From Actinokineospora diospyrosa (GTDB lineage: Bacteria; Actinomycetota; Actinomycetes; Mycobacteriales; Pseudonocardiaceae), in the NCBI RefSeq assembly GCF_024171925.1, contig NZ_JAMTCO010000009.1, forward strand, positions 88,620 to 152,619: a stretch of DNA of 64,000 nt, in the 5' to 3' direction. The notes beneath the pieces are model-generated. The model was not told the origin of the DNA. It saw nothing but the letters and a program-made list of their open reading frames with translations, and did not search any database. The position numbers and the translations under genes were made by a program. Of this stretch, positions 61,145-64,000 are shown one piece after another. Each line of letters opens with the position of its first letter. The first letter of the stretch is position 1.

Positions 61145-61321
61145 ATGAAGCAGGTCAGGTGGCGCAAGAGTTCTTTCAGTGGTGGGAACGGCGGTGAGTG
61201 CGTGGAGTTGGCACACACGCTCGCCGAGGTCCGCGACAGCAAGAACCCGTCCGGTCCGACCCTCGTTGGGCGGATCGACTCACTGGTCGCCGCCGTCAAG
61301 AATGGAACCCTGGGTCACTGA
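61145..61321 (+). CDS. DUF397 protein
   Basis: A 58-residue DUF397 protein from ATG 61145 (GGGAGGT upstream). The motif WRKSSFSGGNGGECVELA at the start and VRDSKNP in the middle define the family, here complete. DUF397 proteins are encoded next to HTH-DUF5753 genes, as here, and are thought to antagonise or be bound by the regulator. Transcription probably stops at the hairpin that begins 16 bases downstream. Confidence 0.92.
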   Translation: MKQVRWRKSSFSGGNGGECVELAHTLAEVRDSKNPSGPTLVGRIDSLVAAVKNGTLGH

Positions 61322-61336
61322 CCCGGGACCGGCCCA

Positions 61337-61366
61337 GGCCCCCGCCCCCCTCCCGGGGCGGGGGCC
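61337..61366 (+). terminator. Hairpin terminator after DUF397
   Basis: GGCCCCCGCCCC (61337-61348) and GGGGCGGGGGCC (61355-61366) form a perfect 12-base all-G/C stem with a CCTCCC loop. The rest of the gap to 61,515 contains no gene. Confidence 0.75.
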
Positions 61367-61515
61367 CGCCCATCTCCACGACCAGGCGCCCCCATGCCCA
61401 CCCCCAGCCGTCCTGGCCTCCGTGGTCTGTGCCGCTCCCTCAGCTTCCCCCGTCGCGACGCGACTTCCGCACTAACAGGAGCCCGCCGCCCCGCTGGCCA
61501 CCTCGTTGCCCCGCG

Positions 61516-62241
61516 TCAGGTCGCCGCCAGCGTCAGGTACGCCATCCCCAGCACGTCCTGCCACCCCCGCAACCACCACGACCGGTGCTGGTCCGCCCGC
61601 GCCACCACCTCCTCCCGCCCCGGCGCGTCCGGGTTGGCCAGCAACCACTTCTCCCACCCCAGCCCGTGCCGCGATTGGAAGTGGTCCCACTCGTCCCGAC
61701 TCGCCCGCGACAGCGCCAACAGCCGGAACCCGTGCTCCTGCGCCAGGTAGACCAAGTCCGGCAGCGACCGGTACTCCGCCCTCTCGATCGGCATCGCTGC
61801 TAGCTGTTCGTCGGTGGGCTCTAGCTCCCAGTACCCCTCACCTAGGAACAGCCGACCTCCCCGCCGCAGCCTCTTGCGCGCCGCCGCCAGCGCGTTGACC
61901 GTGTGGTCAACGGGCTCGCCACCCCAGATGTGCGTGGCCCCGTTGACGATCAGGACGTCCGCCTCGCCGTCCCACTTGCTGGCGTCGCCGACCTCCAATG
62001 TCACCGGGAGTCCGCGCGCCCCGAGCCGCCCGCGCGCGATCGCGCCTTCATCCGTGTCGATCCCGTGGCCGGTCGCCGTCGTGTCGCTGGCCACGGTCCG
62101 CAGCAGCAGTTCCGCCCACCCGCACCCGAGGTCGACCACGTGCTGTCCGCCGAGGTCGCCGAACGACTCGATCGCCGCGGTCGCCCGCGCGTCCGACATC
62201 GGTCCGTGGAACACCAGGTCGTTGTGCAGAGGTCCGATCAT
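61516..62241 (-). CDS. SAM-dependent methyltransferase
   Basis: A 241-residue class I methyltransferase from the ATG at 62241 (GGGAGGG 8 bases upstream). The SAM pocket is shown by VVDLGCGWAELLLR near residue 37, the acidic strand-2 end GHGIDTDEGA near 60, GDASKW near 87 and the motif-IV strand ADVLIVNGATHIWGG near 95. The C-terminal 100 residues have EWDHFQSRH and a tryptophan-rich end, a layout of small-molecule methyltransferases. The substrate is unknown. It is divergent from the large gene on the right. Confidence 0.85.
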   Translation of the reverse strand: MIGPLHNDLVFHGPMSDARATAAIESFGDLGGQHVVDLGCGWAELLLRTVASDTTATGHGIDTDEGAIARGRLGARGLPVTLEVGDASKWDGEADVLIVNGATHIWGGEPVDHTVNALAAARKRLRRGGRLFLGEGYWELEPTDEQLAAMPIERAEYRSLPDLVYLAQEHGFRLLALSRASRDEWDHFQSRHGLGWEKWLLANPDAPGREEVVARADQHRSWWLRGWQDVLGMAYLTLAAT

Positions 62242-62345
62242 GCGCGGCACCCTCCCCGGCGGCGTCGCGGACGCGCAACCGGATTCCGGTGAACCATCCG
62301 CCCACCCCCACCCGTGTGGTGGGTGGGAACGGAAAGGAGAACGTC

Positions 62346-64000
62346 GTGGCGATCACGGTGGAGCGAACGGGGAACGCGCTGGTGTTGCGCGAGCCGGGGT
62401 CCGACGAGCAGGCGGCGGTGCTGGCGTCCGCGTTGCCCGAGGAACGGCACCGCACCGCGGTCGTCGTCGGCGCGTCGGCCTGGCCCGCGCTGGCCCGCCT
62501 CGACCCCTGGCTCGTCGCCGACCTCGACGACCAGGTGGACACCGGGGTGCGTCTGCTGGCCGCGCACGCCTCGACCATGACCGCGGGCGAGGTCTCCCTG
62601 GCCCGCCGCCTCGCCGATCGCCTGGGCGTCGAGGTGGTGGCTCCCGACGGTGACCTCTACACCCTGGCTGACGGTCACACCTTCGCGTCCGGCCTCGGCT
62701 GGGTAGCCCACGGCGCAGGCTCCGACCGTCGCCCTATAGGCCACCGTTTCCCCGAACCCTGGTGGCAGGGCTACCTTCCCGCGGGCCTCGAACAAATCCC
62801 CCTAGGCCTCTGGCTCCGCACCCCCGGCGGTCCCGCCCGCGAAGACGACCCCCTCCGCTGGATCCAGCCCGACCCCGAACGCCCCACCATCGTCGTAGGC
62901 GCCCCCGGCGAGCAGCCCCCCACCGCGGCGGCCGTAGTGGAAGCCCTGGACGCCTTCCCCCAAGACATGCGCGGCAAGGTAGTTCTAGCCTGCTACGGCA
63001 CCGACATCGCCCAAGCCGTCGCCCGCGAACGCGGCACCGCCGTCCGAGCCCTCCACGGCCTCCCCAGCACCCAAGGCCTCGTCCACCTCGACCCCGACGG
63101 CCACTTCGCCTGGTACCCCTTCGCCGTCGAGAGCGTCTACCGCCCCGGCTGCGCCCCGGTCCTCGACCGCTGGGTCGCCCCCATGCCGTCGCTGGCCATG
63201 TTCGCCCCCGCCCGCTACCGCCTAACCCCCGGCTGGTCCCTCGACGTCCTAGCCCGGGGCCTCCTCGCCCGCCCCGACACCCTCCCGGTCGACCCCACCC
63301 TCCTGACCCCGACCGGTCCCACGCCCGAACTCCTCCTGGCCTGCGGCCCCACCATCCCCGCCGCCGTGATCGCGGCCCTCACCGAGGTCCTGGACCAACT
63401 GCCGGACTCCACCAAGTCCACCCTCCAGGTCCTCCCCACCACCCCCGGTGCCACCCTCGCCGCCCGCACCCTCACCGCCCACCTGTCCGGCACCCCCCGC
63501 CCCACCGCGGCCCCCTGGCCCGAAGACCACACCCAACGAATCTCCGCCACCGACATCTGGGGCGCGACCGCCCTTCCCCGCGTAACCGCCGGTTCCAGCC
63601 TCCTAACCCCCGAAACCTTCCCCTGGACCGACGAAGACCCCCTCGACACCCCACCCCCCGTCCTACCCCGCACCACTGGCACCTCACCCACCCCGCCCTC
63701 CTCATCCCCCATTGCCACCCCCGCAACCGCCACCTCCTCCTCACCCACCACCACCCCCTCCCCAGTGCCTGGCCGTCTCCTCACGACGCCATCCGCTTCA
63801 TCAAAGGCACCCGCCGGTGCCCCACCCCTCGCCCCCTCCGACCCGGTGACCGGCGACCGAGGCCCTATCCCCACGCCAGCCTCGCCCGCAGCTGCATCCT
63901 CGATCTCACCGAGCGCCTTCCCAACCACGCCCCCTGCCGCCCTGCCTCTCGCCGATCCAGTGATCGGCGACCGAGGCCCTGCCCCCGCCCTGGCCTCGCC
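62346..64000 (+). CDS. Large Pro/Thr-rich protein, 3' end beyond the window
   Basis: An open frame from GTG 62346 (AAAGGAGA upstream) to the right edge with no stop: 551 residues seen. Residues 1-385 look like a folded alpha/beta part with an inner repeat-like arrangement (TAVVVGASAWPALARLD, TIVVGAPGEQPPTAAAV, ELLLACGPTIPAAVIAAL), each a strand followed by a helix. From about 430 onwards it becomes Pro/Thr/Ser/Ala-rich linker. A 114-base repeat (GDRGP-containing) starts there. There is no signal peptide. The design (folded head, long linker, unseen C-terminus) recalls large T7SS-type toxins but the family is not recognised. Confidence 0.65.
   Translation, partial: MAITVERTGNALVLREPGSDEQAAVLASALPEERHRTAVVVGASAWPALARLDPWLVADLDDQVDTGVRLLAAHASTMTAGEVSLARRLADRLGVEVVAPDGDLYTLADGHTFASGLGWVAHGAGSDRRPIGHRFPEPWWQGYLPAGLEQIPLGLWLRTPGGPAREDDPLRWIQPDPERPTIVVGAPGEQPPTAAAVVEALDAFPQDMRGKVVLACYGTDIAQAVARERGTAVRALHGLPSTQGLVHLDPDGHFAWYPFAVESVYRPGCAPVLDRWVAPMPSLAMFAPARYRLTPGWSLDVLARGLLARPDTLPVDPTLLTPTGPTPELLLACGPTIPAAVIAALTEVLDQLPDSTKSTLQVLPTTPGATLAARTLTAHLSGTPRPTAAPWPEDHTQRISATDIWGATALPRVTAGSSLLTPETFPWTDEDPLDTPPPVLPRTTGTSPTPPSSSPIATPATATSSSPTTTPSPVPGRLLTTPSASSKAPAGAPPLAPSDPVTGDRGPIPTPASPAAASSISPSAFPTTPPAALPLADPVIGDRGPAPALAS

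Noticed and set aside
1..64000. tRNA, rRNA, riboswitch or insertion sequence
   Set aside because: No cloverleaf, rRNA segment, known riboswitch core, transposase or paired terminal repeats with target duplication was seen on either strand.

Overview
This is a high-G+C actinobacterial chromosome segment, most likely from the Pseudonocardiales (inference). The signs are very G+C-rich third codon positions, frequent GTG starts, an ESX-type type VII secretion (T7SS) locus without PE/PPE genes, several helix-turn-helix DUF5753 / DUF397 genes, a DUF6292 gene, and large secreted RHS and metalloprotease genes. I found no rRNA, tRNA, CRISPR array or insertion sequence.

Layout. (1) 1-8,010: a truncated membrane protein and its coupled secreted partner, a MOSC protein, an Rsm22-type methyltransferase, a lone sigma region-4 protein, a SnoaL-like protein, an InhA-type M6 metalloprotease, a DUF2306 membrane protein, a coiled-coil membrane protein and an ECF sigma factor. 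(2) 8,161-32,103: the T7SS locus. On the minus strand eccC, mycP and a SnoaL-like gene form one unit. Divergent on the plus strand are eccD, eccB, three small WXG100-like genes, a Pro/Gly/Asn-rich 769-residue protein, a YbaB-like protein, another small ESX-type protein and an 11-kb gene for a 3,667-residue giant. (3) 32,215-41,188: DUF6292, GAF-ANTAR, a secreted M4 metalloprotease with a chitin-binding tail, a lipoprotein and a large DNRLRE/FG-GAP surface protein. (4) 41,189-50,682: an RHS polymorphic toxin with a HINT domain and a low-G+C toxin tip, followed by five small genes read as an immunity cluster, the first two being tandem paralogues. (5) 50,691-58,871: a small zinc-ribbon protein, an esterase, and two NLR-like genes: an XRE-NACHT-transmembrane protein and a SEFIR-NTPase-TPR protein translationally coupled to a transmembrane-Macro (ThsA-like) protein. 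(6) 58,845-64,000: DUF5753 regulators, DUF397, a methyltransferase and a large Pro/Thr-rich protein that runs off the right edge.

How they work together. The T7SS core (EccB, EccC, EccD, MycP) would export the helical WXG100-like proteins and probably the giant, whose N-terminus is of the WXG100-like kind and which carries two complete Cys-His-Asp papain-fold (glutamine-deamidase type) domains. The MycP homologue has lost its catalytic serine and oxyanion asparagine, so it looks like a structural pseudoprotease. The RHS locus is a contact or secreted toxin system with stacked immunity genes. The SEFIR-NTPase-TPR / TM-Macro pair is the best candidate for an undescribed system: a Thoeris-like signalling defence in which the sensor is an NLR-shaped protein.
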